NCBI GenBank assembly: GCA_046329515.1
Contig: JAXLUM010000001.1
Location: 806,001-870,000 of the forward strand
Reading direction: 5' to 3'
Length of the DNA: 64,000 bases
Source: Bog-950 sp046329515
Lineage (GTDB): Bacteria > Bacteroidota > Bacteroidia > Chitinophagales > LD1
Positions within the stretch are counted from its first letter, which is position 1. Each line of letters begins with the position of its first letter. Under the pieces are notes generated by a model. That model worked only from the letters and a program-made list of their open reading frames with translations, made no database searches and had not been told where the DNA came from. This document shows positions 45,843-53,778 of the stretch, in pieces. The position numbers were made by a program, and so were the translations under genes.

Positions 45843-46268
45843 ATGAACAAGAATGTTACAATACTGGTGGCAGAGGATGATGACGACGATAAGGAATTGA
45901 TTAGGTACGCCTTTGAAGAAAATAAGGTTACTAATCCTGTTCAGTTTGTGGATAATGGGGAGCAATTGCTGGAGGTGCTAACGAAATACGATGCGGAGCA
46001 CGGCAAATGTATGTCTGCAGTAATTCTCCTCGATTTGAACATGCCTAAAATGGATGGCCGTGAAGCCCTTAAACGCATTAAGGCGCATGATACCTTTAAG
46101 GCCATACCTGTAATTGTGCTGTCTACTTCGGTTGCAAAAAACGATATAGCAAACTCTTATCTTTTAGGGGCGGCCAGTTACATATCTAAACCATCGGGAT
46201 ATGAAAAGCTGGTGAGCCTGGTTAAAAACTTCCATTCTTATTGGTTCGAAAGCGTTACCTTAAGCTAA
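45843..46268 (+). CDS. Single-domain response regulator (Rcp1-like)
   Basis: This 141-residue receiver has the acidic pocket LVAEDDDDDKELI, the phosphoacceptor in AVILLDLNMPKMDGRE near 60, the STSVAK switch and the Lys of ISKPSGY. It has no output domain. It follows the CHASE3-like kinase by 9 bases and is followed by a second receiver, so the three form a likely phosphorelay set. Confidence 0.92.
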   Translation: MNKNVTILVAEDDDDDKELIRYAFEENKVTNPVQFVDNGEQLLEVLTKYDAEHGKCMSAVILLDLNMPKMDGREALKRIKAHDTFKAIPVIVLSTSVAKNDIANSYLLGAASYISKPSGYEKLVSLVKNFHSYWFESVTLS

Positions 46269-46270
46269 TC

Positions 46271-46286
46271 TGGCACGGAATTTTAT
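46271..46286 (+). promoter_or_regulatory. TGGCACG element before the second receiver gene
   Basis: TGGCACGGAATTTTAT lies 26-41 bases before the receiver start at 46312. The -24 half of a sigma-54 promoter is perfect, but the -12 half reads TTTAT rather than TTGCA. Report only as a possible site. Confidence 0.2.
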
Positions 46287-46311
46287 CCATAGTTGTTTGC
46301 ATTTATAGTTT

Positions 46312-46662
46312 ATGAAGCGTTCAGCAAAAGTTTTAATAATTGATGATGACCGGGATTTGTGTTTTCTGCTGAAGAATATACTACAGTCTAAAGTTGAAGA
46401 TGTTAATATTGCCACTACCCTTGAAGAGGGCAAGCAAATTTTAAGTAGTCAAAAACCGGATGTTATCTTTTTAGATAACAATCTATCTGATGGTCAAGGG
46501 GTAAAGCACATTTCCCAGTTTAAGAGTATAGTGCCGGAAGCCAAGATAATTCTGATAAGCGCTATGCATAATACCAAAGAAAAGGCCCTTGAACATGGCG
46601 CCGATGCCTTTGTAGAAAAGCCCATAGTGTTAGCCACTATTCAGCAGTTTTTCAATACCTGA
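46312..46662 (+). CDS. Stand-alone receiver domain protein
   Basis: The 116-residue protein is a receiver with IIDDDRDLCFLLKN, the phosphoacceptor in DVIFLDNNLSDGQGVKH, the SAMHNTKEKA switch region and a Lys in VEKPIVL. It has no output domain. It begins 43 bases after the previous receiver, with a TGGCACG element in the gap, so it may also have its own promoter. Confidence 0.88.
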   Translation: MKRSAKVLIIDDDRDLCFLLKNILQSKVEDVNIATTLEEGKQILSSQKPDVIFLDNNLSDGQGVKHISQFKSIVPEAKIILISAMHNTKEKALEHGADAFVEKPIVLATIQQFFNT

Positions 46663-46774
46663 TTTTTTTCCTTTAATCCCTTTACCGGGATAGTTTGACC
46701 GGCCTGAAGTGTGGAATTAATTGCCCACACACCATCGGTATATTCTTTTCATCATAGTAAGTTAAAATATATCT

Positions 46775-49141
46775 ATGGTGAAACTGCTTGATAAACGGTG
46801 GAAGAAAATTATAGTGATTACCCTGTCGGTAATTGTACTTTTTGTAGTTCTTGTTATTGCCTTTATCTCGCCGATAGCAAAATACATCATAGAAAAATAC
46901 GACGAAAAATGGCTTGGCCGCCAAATTACCATAAACTGGATTTATGTTAATCCATTTACAGGCTATGCCCACATTAACGGATTAAAACTGTATGAACAGA
47001 ATAAAGATTCGGTATTTGTATCCGCAGCTTCAGTAAATGTAAATTTTGCCATTACAAAGCTGTTCAGCAAAACGTATGAGTTAAGCAGTGTAACACTTAA
47101 CAGACCCGTATTTCACTTAATTCAAAACAGAAATCAATTCAATTTTAGCGATTTGATTACCCGTTTTACCCCGAAGGATACATTGGCCCCTAAGGATACA
47201 ACCCCGGTTAAGTTTAATATACTGGATATAGAAATAAATAAGGGGATATTTTATTACGATGAACTTTCAATACCGGTTCACTACTACATTACTGACCTTG
47301 ATATACAAAGCCCCGGAAAGCGATGGGATGTTGATTCCATTAACTATAAAATACAATTTAGAAATGGGCCCGGCGAGGGAAGCATAGGTGCTAAAGGAGC
47401 TATTAACCTAAAGAGCCTGGATTACAATGTAAAGGCGGTAGTTGAAAAATTTGACTTGAAAATTTTTGAGCAATATTTACATGACCTTGCTAATTACGGC
47501 TCACTTGCCGCTAACCTTGATGCGGATGTTCATGTAAGCGGAAACTTCAGCGACCAGCTTGCGTTGGAATTAGGCGGATATATTGGCGTGAATGATTTTC
47601 ACTTTGGTAAAACAGAAGGAGATGATTTTGCTTCATTTCAAAAAGTTGGAATGAATATAAAGTATATGAATCCGCTGAAGTATGAGTACATATTCGATAC
47701 CTTATCTATAATTAAACCGTTTTTTAAGTTTGAACGTTACGACCAATTGGACAACCTGCAGCGGATGTTTGGTGCAGGTGGGGAGAACTACAAGGCTGCT
47801 AAGGCAGACAGTAGCAAGTTTAACCTGATAATAGCTATAGCCGATTTTGTAAAAGAGTTAGGTAAGAATTTTATTAAGAGCCATTATAAGGCTAACCAGG
47901 TTGCTATTTACGATGGTAATTTTGGTTTTAATGATTTTGCCCTGCGCGAAAAATTTGCAGTAGCCGCAACCCCACTCACCTTAATTTCAAAAGATATTGA
48001 CCGCGATAATGCCTACCTGAAGGTGGACATGAAAACGGATGTATTTCCGCATGGGCAGATTGATGTAGGTTTTGGTGTTACCCCTAAAGATTTTGGCAAC
48101 TTTGACTTGGCCTATTCGGTTAAAGAATTAGCTGTACCTGACCTTAACCCGTATACCATAACTTATACATCTTTCCCTTTCAAAAGCGGTACAATAAACT
48201 TTAATGGCAATTGGAAGGTGCGCAACAGAAATATTGAGAGTATGAATCACCTGGTGATTTTAAACCCTCAATTGACCAAACGTATAAAGAAGAAGGATAC
48301 CCGCTGGATACCGATGCCACTGATATTGGCCGTAGTGAAAGAGCCCGGCAACTACATTGATTATGAAATTCCCATTAGAGGTAATTTAAATGATCCGAAG
48401 GTAAATGTGTGGGATATTATATTGGATGTGTTGCGAAATCTTTTTGTAAAACCGCCAACAACTCCTTATCGAGTTTATGTAAAGAACCTTCAGAACGAAG
48501 TAGAGAAGTACCAAATATTCAGATGGAATATGCACCAGGTGAACCTGAGTAAGAAGCAGGAAAAATTTGCCGAGAAGTTAGCTGAGTTTATGAAGAAGAA
48601 CCCTGAAGCGAAGGTGTATATACAGCCCGTTTCTTTTGAAGCAAAGGAAAAGGAACACTTCCTTTTGTATGAAGCCAAAAAGAAATACTTTTTAATGACT
48701 AATAAAAAAAGTGCAGATGCTTTTAGTGAAGAGGATTCACTGGCAGTTGAAAAGATGTCTGTGAAGGACTCTCAATTTGTGGCCATGCTTAATAAGGATA
48801 TTGATAGTTCGGAGCTATTGTTTACCATACAGGAAAAATGTACGAAATGGGTAGATACCGGTGTAGTATATGCAAAAGCACAGCGTTTAGAAGCGAAGCG
48901 CAAGGCAGTATTTATGGAAGCGTTTAAGGATGAGGGAGTGAGCAGGCGCCTGGTATTTTCTTCGGTAAAAGTCGATGTGCCCCGCACAGGCTTCTCTTAT
49001 TTCCGTATTTCTTATGATGGCGATGTTCCTGATAACCTGGTTAAGGCATTGGAGAACCTGGATGAAGACGTAGATAAGGTTTTGGTTAGTAATGCAAAGG
49101 AGGAAACCAAACGCGAAGCCCGGAAGAAGAAAAAAGAGTAG
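46775..49141 (+). CDS. DUF748 family envelope protein (AsmA-like)
   Basis: This 788-residue protein has a short cytoplasmic start, one membrane helix (ITLSVIVLFVVLVIAFISP) and a long extracytoplasmic region. The pattern IYVNPFTGYAHINGLKLYEQ and FKSGTINFNGNW, with beta-strand repeats, matches DUF748, a relative of AsmA-like bridge proteins thought to carry lipids between membranes. The C-terminal 200 residues are charged and helical. Its gene is preceded by the 14-mer shared with 17709 and followed by three short stress-like genes. Confidence 0.85.
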   Translation: MVKLLDKRWKKIIVITLSVIVLFVVLVIAFISPIAKYIIEKYDEKWLGRQITINWIYVNPFTGYAHINGLKLYEQNKDSVFVSAASVNVNFAITKLFSKTYELSSVTLNRPVFHLIQNRNQFNFSDLITRFTPKDTLAPKDTTPVKFNILDIEINKGIFYYDELSIPVHYYITDLDIQSPGKRWDVDSINYKIQFRNGPGEGSIGAKGAINLKSLDYNVKAVVEKFDLKIFEQYLHDLANYGSLAANLDADVHVSGNFSDQLALELGGYIGVNDFHFGKTEGDDFASFQKVGMNIKYMNPLKYEYIFDTLSIIKPFFKFERYDQLDNLQRMFGAGGENYKAAKADSSKFNLIIAIADFVKELGKNFIKSHYKANQVAIYDGNFGFNDFALREKFAVAATPLTLISKDIDRDNAYLKVDMKTDVFPHGQIDVGFGVTPKDFGNFDLAYSVKELAVPDLNPYTITYTSFPFKSGTINFNGNWKVRNRNIESMNHLVILNPQLTKRIKKKDTRWIPMPLILAVVKEPGNYIDYEIPIRGNLNDPKVNVWDIILDVLRNLFVKPPTTPYRVYVKNLQNEVEKYQIFRWNMHQVNLSKKQEKFAEKLAEFMKKNPEAKVYIQPVSFEAKEKEHFLLYEAKKKYFLMTNKKSADAFSEEDSLAVEKMSVKDSQFVAMLNKDIDSSELLFTIQEKCTKWVDTGVVYAKAQRLEAKRKAVFMEAFKDEGVSRRLVFSSVKVDVPRTGFSYFRISYDGDVPDNLVKALENLDEDVDKVLVSNAKEETKREARKKKKE

Positions 49142-49191
49142 AGTATTCCCCAAAAGGGAACAACAATTAAGAGGCTATGAAAAAGCGGCGA

Positions 49192-49206
49192 TGGCACGCT
49201 TTTCCT
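49192..49206 (+). promoter_or_regulatory. TGGCACG element before the Lmo0937-like gene
   Basis: TGGCACGCTTTTCCTA lies about 24-38 bases before the start at 49230. It shares the TGGCACG core with the sites at 6377 and 46271, but has no -12 match to sigma-54. Confidence 0.2.
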
Positions 49207-49229
49207 ACACTTAACTAAAAATCACATTT

Positions 49230-49382
49230 ATGGAAAACCTACTTTATATTATAGCAGTAATCCTGGTAATAGGATGGGCCATAGGCTTTATTGGCTACCA
49301 CGCCGGCGGATTGATACACATTTTATTGGTAATTGCCATCATAGCTGTTTTGCTGCGTCTTATTCGTGGCAGAAGTGTATAG
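49230..49382 (+). CDS. Lmo0937/DUF5670 family small membrane protein
   Basis: A 50-residue protein with two membrane helices: MENLLYIIAVILVIGWAIGF then GYHAGGLIHILLVIAIIAVL, ending RLIRGRSV. The G-Y-H-A-G-G turn and the RLIRG end are typical of the family of tiny membrane proteins often co-located with stress genes. Function is not known. It lies 88 bases after DUF748 and 19 bases before the next small gene. Confidence 0.85.
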   Translation: MENLLYIIAVILVIGWAIGFIGYHAGGLIHILLVIAIIAVLLRLIRGRSV

Positions 49383-49401
49383 ATGCTTTAAAGAACGAAG
49401 T

Positions 49402-49566
49402 ATGAATACAAAGATAATGAGAGGCTTGCTACTTGAAATGAGCGGTAAGCTTAAGCAGAAAATTGGTGTGATATTCAGCAGCCAGACCCTGCTGGTAAAT
49501 GGAAAAGGAGAGGAGATATTGGGAAGAGTGAACCAGTATATGGGGCGAGCAATGCCGACAGGTTAA
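49402..49566 (+). CDS. CsbD-like small protein
   Basis: A 54-residue protein that starts MNTKIMRGLLLEMSGKLKQK and has GKGEEILGRVNQYMGRA. The pattern GKLKQKIG then a GK.EE.LG.VNQYMG end resembles CsbD stress-response proteins, although the match is distant. The ATG at 49402 is chosen; an upstream ATG at 49366 lies within the Lmo0937-like gene. It starts 20 bases after that gene and 9 bases before the AI-2E gene, so it is in the same run. Confidence 0.6.
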   Translation: MNTKIMRGLLLEMSGKLKQKIGVIFSSQTLLVNGKGEEILGRVNQYMGRAMPTG

Positions 49567-49575
49567 TTAATAGCT

Positions 49576-50679
49576 ATGAATAGCACCACCGGCTACCCAT
49601 TTTATTTTAAATATACCATGGCTTTAATGGGACTAGTACTAACCCTGCTGTTACTTTTTGTAGCGGCGGATGTATTTGTCCCATTTATTTTTGCCCTCTT
49701 CTTTGCCATATTGCTTAATCCTATGGTTAACTTTTTACATAGGAAACGGGTGCCACGCGTACTGGCCATATCACTGGCCCTTTTAGCAGGGCTTGCCATA
49801 ACTGCAGGGGTATTGGCCCTTATAGCAGTACAGGTTAAAGTTTGTATAAGAGATAGCAATGAATTACAAGGGCGGTTTACCGTTGTAATGAATGAAACAC
49901 TGAATTGGATAGGCAGCATAATACATATGCCCGCTGAAGAAATTAAAACCCGGTTGACCAATATGCAGGGAGATGCCGGTAAAAGTTTATTAAAGGGCCT
50001 GGGTGGGACATTGCTTACGTTCAGCAGTTTTGCCATTTCCGTATTTGTTATACCGGTGTATATTTTCCTGCTTTTGTATTACAAGCCGTTATTGTTGGGG
50101 TTTGTTGCTAAGGTTTTCAGAAAGGAACATCACCAAACTGTATCAGAAGTACTACTGAGTGTTAACGCCATTTTAAAAAATTACTTATTCGGACTGTTGA
50201 TTGAAGCTGCTATTGTTGCCGCTTTAAACTCAGTAGGATTATTGATTTTAGGTGTAAGATATGCCGTACTGCTTGGCATTACTGGCGCTATTTTAAACCT
50301 GATACCCTATATAGGCGGTATAATTGCCGTATTGCTTCCCATGGCTATTGCGTTTTTAACTAAGTCTCCGGTTACGGCATTATTGGTATTAGGCCTGTAT
50401 GCTATAATACAGTTTGTAGATAATCATTACCTGGTGCCTTACATTGTGGCTTCAAGAGTTAGAATTAATGCGATAATATGTATTATGGTAGTTATTGCCG
50501 GCGGCCTTATATGGGGTGTAGCAGGAATGTTTTTATCTATTCCTCTAACCGCTTTAGTAAAGGTTATTTGCGACCATATAGAAGAACTGAAGCCCTGGGG
50601 GTATCTGTTGGGAGATACGATGGAAGAAACGCGTAACCCAATCTTATTTAAATACAGCGCAAAGAAAAAGGCCGGTTAA
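49576..50679 (+). CDS. AI-2E/PerM family transporter
   Basis: The 367-residue membrane protein has about seven to eight helices and matches the AI-2E family: FVPFIFALFFAILLNPMVN near 30-48, the long amphipathic segment, the IPYIGGIIAVLLPMAIAF helix pair and the FVDNHYLVPYIV motif near 280. Members export AI-2 or other small solutes or act as Na+/H+ antiporters; the substrate is unknown. It is the last gene of a four-gene run and ends at a strong terminator. Confidence 0.9.
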   Translation: MNSTTGYPFYFKYTMALMGLVLTLLLLFVAADVFVPFIFALFFAILLNPMVNFLHRKRVPRVLAISLALLAGLAITAGVLALIAVQVKVCIRDSNELQGRFTVVMNETLNWIGSIIHMPAEEIKTRLTNMQGDAGKSLLKGLGGTLLTFSSFAISVFVIPVYIFLLLYYKPLLLGFVAKVFRKEHHQTVSEVLLSVNAILKNYLFGLLIEAAIVAALNSVGLLILGVRYAVLLGITGAILNLIPYIGGIIAVLLPMAIAFLTKSPVTALLVLGLYAIIQFVDNHYLVPYIVASRVRINAIICIMVVIAGGLIWGVAGMFLSIPLTALVKVICDHIEELKPWGYLLGDTMEETRNPILFKYSAKKKAG

Positions 50680-50692
50680 ACCGGCCTTTTAA
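50666..50692. terminator. Bidirectional terminator after the AI-2E gene
   Basis: AAAAGGCCGG, TTAAA, CCGGCCTTTT is a strong hairpin with T-runs on both strands. It lies between the AI-2E gene and the convergent small lipoprotein gene, starting before the AI-2E stop. Confidence 0.9.
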
Positions 50693-50710
50693 ATTTTCTA
50701 CTCTTCAATT

Positions 50711-50917
50711 TTATTGAATCAATGAGCAGTTGTTGTAAGAGCCATTGTTGTTATACTCATACCCGTTGCAGGTGGCATTAGCATCATGCAACGTTGAGTT
50801 GGCTATATCATGATAAGTATTGTTGCCATTGTTATCAGTGCACTGGCAAGTCCACGCTTTTTTACATGAGGAAAAACCAATTAAGGTTATCGCTACAAGG
50901 AATACTACCTTTTTCAT
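50711..50917 (-). CDS. Small Cys-rich lipoprotein
   Basis: A 68-residue protein with a signal peptide MKKVVFLVAITLIGFSSC, then KKAWTCQCTDNNGNNTYHD, ATCNGYEYNNNG and NNCSLIQ. Four more Cys, Asn-rich turns and a lipobox make it like the lipoprotein at 38950. Function is unknown. It is convergent with the AI-2E gene and downstream of the DUF1328 gene. Confidence 0.75.
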   Translation of the reverse strand: MKKVVFLVAITLIGFSSCKKAWTCQCTDNNGNNTYHDIANSTLHDANATCNGYEYNNNGSYNNCSLIQ

Positions 50918-50959
50918 ACTTTTTTATTTATCGGTTTAAAAATTTGAAACGGCCAATGG

Positions 50960-51130
50960 CTATCCTTTCTTAAATACGGTAAGGCCCAGAACCAGAATAA
51001 CAGCCCAAAAGGCCAGAAAAATGAAGAAGAGCACCTTGGCTATTGAAGCAGCACCTTGCGCGATGCCTGTAAATCCGAATACTGCCGCTATTATGGCAAT
51101 AATCAAGAATAGAAAAGACCATCGTAACAT
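50960..51130 (-). CDS. DUF1328 family small membrane protein
   Basis: The 56-residue protein starts MLRWSFLFLIIAIIAAVFGF, continues TGIAQGAASIAKVLFFIFLA and ends FWAVILVLGLTVFKKG, which matches the DUF1328 (YtjA-like) family of tiny membrane proteins with two helices. These are found near stress genes in many bacteria; the role is not established. It is 42 bases upstream of the small lipoprotein gene on the same strand. Confidence 0.9.
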   Translation of the reverse strand: MLRWSFLFLIIAIIAAVFGFTGIAQGAASIAKVLFFIFLAFWAVILVLGLTVFKKG

Positions 51131-51333
51131 AACATCTGTTTTAATTAAAGAATACTAATACTGATAAACATTTGTGCCACGGTAAGCAGCAAGGATGTAG
51201 CCGCAAATGCGCATTAACATAACGGCCTGCAGGTATGCCAACCAATACTGAATAAAAATTCCCAAAATTCCTCGTAGTAGAAATTTCAACTTGCGGCACG
51301 CCTTTATAAATGTGTAATTCAAAACAGGAAACC

Positions 51334-52566
51334 GTGAGAAATTTGACTTTAACCTTGCTTTCAATTGCACTTTTCATCAACGCCTTTGGTAACCAAACCA
51401 AGAAGCAGATTGATGTTGCAGTTAGCAGCCCGATGGGAATAACCGATTTTACCGAAATAAATTTTGATCAGAACTTCGTTAGCACGTTTAATAATAACGA
51501 AGACGTAGAAAAGGTTTTTGGCCCTGCGCAGAGTATACCGTTTATTTATTCCTTAACTGTAGATAACACTGCCTGCTTAATTAACAGCTACAGCAATCTT
51601 TTGCAGGATGCTACTATAAGCTTAGGCGTAAAGGTTGATTCGCTTACTCAGTTTGTATTTAGTGCGTCATCGGTTGTAAACTTTACCGAGGACTATCTTA
51701 TAACGCTGGAGGATAAGCAAATCGGCAAGTTTTGGAATCTGATGAGCGGGCCCTACACGGCTGCCATTAATCCTAATGAACCTGAAACCGGCCGTTTCTA
51801 TTTACATGTGTCTATACCGGCAGTGTTTACCTTTACCCCGGCTGATTGTTTAAATGAAAACGGTATTGTTGCTATACAGTTTGACCCTTCTATAAGTTGG
51901 AACTCGGTAGCGCTTTATGATAGCGCGGGTATTTTGATGCAAAACTTACCCGGTGCAAGTGGTAGCTTCAGTTTCCCGGGTTTAAGTGAAGGCAGCTACG
52001 CTGTACAGTTTGTATTTGACACCTCTACTTCTATTACTAAAGCAGTACAGCTAAATGGCTATGCTGTAAGCGCTGCTATTCTTAACCAAACTGCTGTGGC
52101 TAAAAGTGATGAGGAGATACAGTTCTTGGCAGTGTCACATAACGCTACCAATTTTGAATGGAGTATAAGTGACGGAGCAATAATAAGCGGCATCAATAAT
52201 CCTTATTATACTTTTAACCAGGGCGGTAATTTTGATGTGGTGCTAAGAGCATTTAACAGTGCCGGTTGTGAAGCGCGCGATACTTTTTACATAACCGTGC
52301 AGGAGCCGCTTGCAGTTGAGCCTTTATCTACTGAAAAGGTTAAAATATACGCTGCATCTAATACTATATATGTGAATGTGCCAACAGGCAAAAGCGATAA
52401 CTGGAATGTGGAAGTATATAGTTTGATTGGTGAAAAAATGTATGGGGGAAGCTTACAGGCTTCGCTTAACACTATTGCTCTTAACGTTGCACCTTCTTAT
52501 TATGTAGTAGCAGTGAGCGATGGTAAAACTAAAACTATGCAACGTATTGTTATGGGGGGCCGTTAA
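51334..52566 (+). CDS. Exported protein with PKD-like and C-terminal Ig-like regions
   Basis: The 410-residue protein has a signal peptide (RNLTLTLLSIALFINAFGNQ), a domain with FFDQN-like strands (FTEINFDQNFVSTFNNNE), and a PKD-like region at about 260-335 (TNFEWSISDGAIISGINNPY, then NFDVVLRAFNSAGCEARDT). The end resembles a T9SS sorting domain (VEVYSLIGEKMYGGSLQA, YYVVAVSDGKTKTMQRIV) but lacks the usual NP motif. I placed the start at GTG 51334 because it precedes the signal peptide with AGGA upstream; ATG 51310 is the alternative. Its stop abuts the convergent phosphatase stop. Function unknown. Confidence 0.72.
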   Translation: MRNLTLTLLSIALFINAFGNQTKKQIDVAVSSPMGITDFTEINFDQNFVSTFNNNEDVEKVFGPAQSIPFIYSLTVDNTACLINSYSNLLQDATISLGVKVDSLTQFVFSASSVVNFTEDYLITLEDKQIGKFWNLMSGPYTAAINPNEPETGRFYLHVSIPAVFTFTPADCLNENGIVAIQFDPSISWNSVALYDSAGILMQNLPGASGSFSFPGLSEGSYAVQFVFDTSTSITKAVQLNGYAVSAAILNQTAVAKSDEEIQFLAVSHNATNFEWSISDGAIISGINNPYYTFNQGGNFDVVLRAFNSAGCEARDTFYITVQEPLAVEPLSTEKVKIYAASNTIYVNVPTGKSDNWNVEVYSLIGEKMYGGSLQASLNTIALNVAPSYYVVAVSDGKTKTMQRIVMGGR

Positions 52567-53655
52567 TTACTTACCTGATGTAAGCTCCGGTATAGGAGCG
52601 CCTATTTTCTTGCTCTTGTAAAATTCTTTGCCCAACAGTTTGGCAATGGTACCAGCAATTTGATTCTGGCTGTATTGCGTTTTGTTTTTTACTTCTCCTA
52701 AAGCGGGAGTATCGGGGCCGATTGCTGCCAACCAAATATGCCCTGCGGTGGCTACAAGGGGCCCGTGATGGTGCCACATTGATTTTCCTGCAGTTCCTCT
52801 GCCGTGATCGGCTGTAATTATGATGGTTGTTTTATTCTTGTATTGCGGGTCAGACTGCACGAAGTTCCATAGGTCTTTTACATATGCATCTAACATGTTT
52901 GCGGCATTTAAATACCAATCGTAATGACCTTCGTGGGCAAAACCATCCGTTTCATCGAACCCTATGAAAGCAAAGTGCGGATGGTTTTTCTGAAGATATT
53001 CCTTAGCGAAATGGTAAGTCATTGTATCGGTTTGCACAAATGGATTGGTATAAGGAACCTGGGTGCTCCAAACGGCGCAGGTTACACCGTTACAGGTAAC
53101 GGCGCCCTTATCGTCCTGCTTAAAATTTACAAATACAGGAATTTTGTTTCGATGTGTGTTGATGATACGCGGAAAGGCGTCCCAGGTGGCAAAGGCAGCT
53201 ATACTATTTTTAAATACTGAATCTTCGTTTAAATAATCAAATATGGTAAGGTTGGGATTATCAGGATAATCGTTGCTATTAACTTTTGGGTTGCCATAAC
53301 CTGAAAAAATTTCATTGTATCCGGGATAAGAAAAGCGATGAGGATTTGTAATGTCCACTTTGCACCCATAGTTTCTATTGCCAAGAATAATTCCTTCCCG
53401 TGCAATGGTATTCCAAAAGAAGGGCATTAGTTTATTTCTACGCTCTTGTTCGGTTTCTGCCCAAAAACGTTTTTCAAGCATCGCTTTATCGCCAACCTGT
53501 CTTGTGTTTATCAGTTTCTTTTGTGCGCCGTCAAATAGTTCCTGCCAACGGTAGCCGTCAAAAGTTATCAGAATTACATTTTCGGTTTTAGTGGTTTTTT
53601 GTGCGTTAGAAGTAAGCAAAAAGGTTAGGAGTAACAAACTTAGAAGCAGGCGCAT
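52567..53655 (-). CDS. Alkaline phosphatase-superfamily hydrolase (phosphodiesterase-like)
   Basis: This 362-residue exported enzyme has a signal peptide ending SNA. Metal and active-site motifs of the alkaline phosphatase superfamily are visible: VILITFDGYRWQELFDGA near residues 28-44, YPGYNEIFSGYGNP, GFDETDGFAHEGHYD with Asp and His ligands, and TADHGRGTAGKSMWHHHGP. It could be a phosphodiesterase or pyrophosphatase acting on nucleotides or lipids in the periplasm. The exact substrate is not visible. Its gene follows the T9SS giant in the same direction, after a terminator. Confidence 0.85.
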   Translation of the reverse strand: MRLLLSLLLLTFLLTSNAQKTTKTENVILITFDGYRWQELFDGAQKKLINTRQVGDKAMLEKRFWAETEQERRNKLMPFFWNTIAREGIILGNRNYGCKVDITNPHRFSYPGYNEIFSGYGNPKVNSNDYPDNPNLTIFDYLNEDSVFKNSIAAFATWDAFPRIINTHRNKIPVFVNFKQDDKGAVTCNGVTCAVWSTQVPYTNPFVQTDTMTYHFAKEYLQKNHPHFAFIGFDETDGFAHEGHYDWYLNAANMLDAYVKDLWNFVQSDPQYKNKTTIIITADHGRGTAGKSMWHHHGPLVATAGHIWLAAIGPDTPALGEVKNKTQYSQNQIAGTIAKLLGKEFYKSKKIGAPIPELTSGK

Positions 53656-53725
53656 GTGGGGGATATTTGTAAACTAACTTACAGTATTCAATTCAGATTA
53701 TAAGATGTTTGTGCAGGAGCGAAGT

Positions 53726-53757
53726 AAAAAAGGCCACCCCTGTTTAGGGATGGCCTT
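53726..53757 (-). terminator. Terminator of the giant T9SS gene
   Basis: On the minus strand GGCCATCCC and the facing GGGGTGGCC form a stem with one internal mismatch pair and a 6-base loop, followed by TTTTTT. It lies just downstream of the giant gene stop and before the phosphatase gene. Confidence 0.85.
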
Positions 53758-53778
53758 TCATTATTTAAAACCTATTGT

